From CAZUVM01 sp964623885 (GTDB taxonomy: Bacteria > Verrucomicrobiota > Verrucomicrobiia > Limisphaerales > UBA8199): a stretch of 14,566 bases of DNA. The notes under the pieces are model-generated. The model made no database searches. It saw only the letters and a program-made list of their open reading frames with translations, and had not been told where the DNA came from. The position numbers and the translations under genes were made by a program. The first letter of the stretch is position 1. Every line of letters starts with the position of its first letter. Shown here in pieces: positions 13,406 through 14,566 of this stretch. The stretch spans positions 1-14,566 of the forward strand of contig CAZUVM010000139.1 in NCBI GenBank assembly GCA_964623885.1. Reading direction: 5' to 3'.

Positions 13406-14566
13406 TCATTTTTGAAGTTTATGGAGGGTGAGCCAGCCCTGCCACGGGGCCAGATCCCAGATCTGGACGAACCCATCCGCGCTCGCCGCAGCGAGGTGTC
13501 GGTTCGCAGCATCCCACGTTAGTGCCGTGAGCTCTGTCTGATGCAGCGCATAAAGGTCGGCAAACCAGTTCCCTGAAGGAAGCGTCAGCAGCCGGACAGT
13601 ATTCCGGTCGGCGACAATAGCCAACAGTGAGCCGTCGGGTGCGCAAGCAAGGGACGCATTCTGTCGCGCGGTGCTGGAGGTATCCAAAGGAGTTTCCTTG
13701 CCGGTCGCGGGGTCAAATTGATAGAGGCCGCGAATCCCGTCTCGCGCGATGCAGTTTCGTCCATCATGGGCTGGAACAATTCGCTGACATTCCGGCGTGA
13801 GCGGAGCGAGCGCATGACAGGCGGGAGGGAAATTCGTCGAGGTTTCCCAGGCTTCGAGGCGCAGGGCGCCGGAAGGCAACTCGAAAACAACTCCGAGCAA
13901 CCGCCCGGGACTGTCCCAAAAGATTTCTCGGAATTGACCTTCTGTAACTTTGGCGATAATTGACGTGTTCGCATTGGCGGCGAGCAGACCTTCGAAGAAT
14001 TGAATGCGCCTGCCGTAATAAGCGGCAACACGGCCATCCCGAGCAGAAGAAATGGCCGTGCGGGTACCCTGTCCGACCTCCGCCTCGCTCAATTTCACCG
14101 AGGACCCCATGCCTTTGGACAGGCGGGCATCCTTCAGGTTCGAATGCCACTCGATGAGTTGGCGGTCCTTGGCGATAACCCAGGAACCTTGCCGGCTTTG
14201 GCCGCAGGCGCCCAGAGGATTCTCGCCGGCACTCGTCTGCAGAAGTTCCAGCGGGCTGGTGCGGAGCCAGTGAATGTCAGTAGGCGTCGTAGCGCACAGC
14301 TCATTTCCTTGTGCATTTAGAGAGATTTGGCTGATAACCGGAGCGACAGGTATTTCAGCGCAGAACTCGCTCGGCACAAATCGAAATTCTTCGGAGGGCA
14401 ATGTGCCTCGGCGGACCACCACCCGATCCTGTTCGGCTTCGAGTGCAGTGACCTGGCTCGCCTGGGACAGCCGGACTTCGACAGCAAAGGTGGCAGAAGC
14501 GGTGCCCGGTTGGGCGGCTACATCGCCGGTTTGAGCTCGAGCAGACCCAGTATTCTCCAGACGCGG
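13406..14566 (-). CDS. WD40-like beta-propeller protein, partial (5' end beyond window)
   Basis: The frame is open from the stop at 13406 to the window edge with no stop, so the GTG at 14422 is not necessarily the start; in-frame residues upstream (including GTASATFAVEV and SQASQVTALEAEQ) read as protein. The visible 386 residues contain propeller-type repeats. The best is the last, LHQTELTALTWDAANRHLAAASADGFVQIWDLAPW, a WD repeat ending in IWD. Others are weaker, for example ARQNASLACAPDGSLLAIVADRNTVRLLTL. In PVC bacteria such propellers often form the C-terminus of Ser/Thr kinases or stand alone; which applies here cannot be seen. It ends 64 bases before the 168-aa gene on the same strand and may head that operon. 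Confidence 0.78.
   Translation of the reverse strand, partial: PRLENTGSARAQTGDVAAQPGTASATFAVEVRLSQASQVTALEAEQDRVVVRRGTLPSEEFRFVPSEFCAEIPVAPVISQISLNAQGNELCATTPTDIHWLRTSPLELLQTSAGENPLGACGQSRQGSWVIAKDRQLIEWHSNLKDARLSKGMGSSVKLSEAEVGQGTRTAISSARDGRVAAYYGRRIQFFEGLLAANANTSIIAKVTEGQFREIFWDSPGRLLGVVFELPSGALRLEAWETSTNFPPACHALAPLTPECQRIVPAHDGRNCIARDGIRGLYQFDPATGKETPLDTSSTARQNASLACAPDGSLLAIVADRNTVRLLTLPSGNWFADLYALHQTELTALTWDAANRHLAAASADGFVQIWDLAPWQGWLTLHKLQK

Noticed and set aside
14422..14422. GTG as start of the WD40-like gene
   Set aside because: The same frame continues without a stop to the window edge, so the gene is more likely cut by the edge.

Overview
This is a chromosomal window from a moderately GC-rich bacterium. 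Verrucomicrobiota, or possibly a neighbouring PVC lineage, is the best guess. The hints are a secreted protein joining a pilin-like passenger to a C-terminal beta-sandwich of a type I associate with Verrucomicrobia and Planctomycetes, weak Shine-Dalgarno signals at many starts, and a REP-like long-hairpin element. No ribosomal or other taxonomic marker is present, so this is inference. There are no plasmid, phage-structural, transposase or CRISPR features.

Left part (1-2757, + strand): a two-helix membrane anchor with TPRs, then a tight pair of sulfur-metabolism genes: an O-acetylserine-sulfhydrylase-type PLP enzyme and a two-domain thiosulfate sulfurtransferase.

Centre-left (2928-5003, - strand): a compact operon read right to left. 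An ABM-fold monooxygenase-like protein abuts an iron-type alcohol dehydrogenase (stop and start directly adjacent). After 41 bases come a 68-aa antitoxin-like beta protein and, overlapping it, a retropepsin-like aspartic protease. A tRNA-Thr(UGU) gene lies just beyond on the + strand.

Centre (5347-7920): sparse DNA with two likely small membrane-protein ORFs on the - strand, then a + strand subtilisin-family protease with a complete Asp/His/Asn/Ser set and no signal peptide. A 131-bp nested inverted repeat fills exactly the gap between the protease stop codon and the stop codon of the convergent next gene.

Right part (7921-14566, - strand): a co-directional cluster. In transcription order it holds the 3' part of a WD40-like propeller gene (cut by the window edge), an unrecognised 168-aa protein, a GT9-like glycosyltransferase, two tandem paralogues of unknown function, a secreted pilin-like protein and a GT2/GT-A-like glycosyltransferase. 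Two junctions are ATGA stop/start overlaps and another gene pair overlaps by 20 bases, so it behaves as one transcription unit. The best candidate for an undescribed system is this glycosyltransferase / paralogue / secreted-protein cluster. The two paralogues share a conserved core and a Ser-rich C-terminal tail and might be the proteins the transferases modify, but that is a hypothesis. The antitoxin-like/retropepsin pair is the second candidate.
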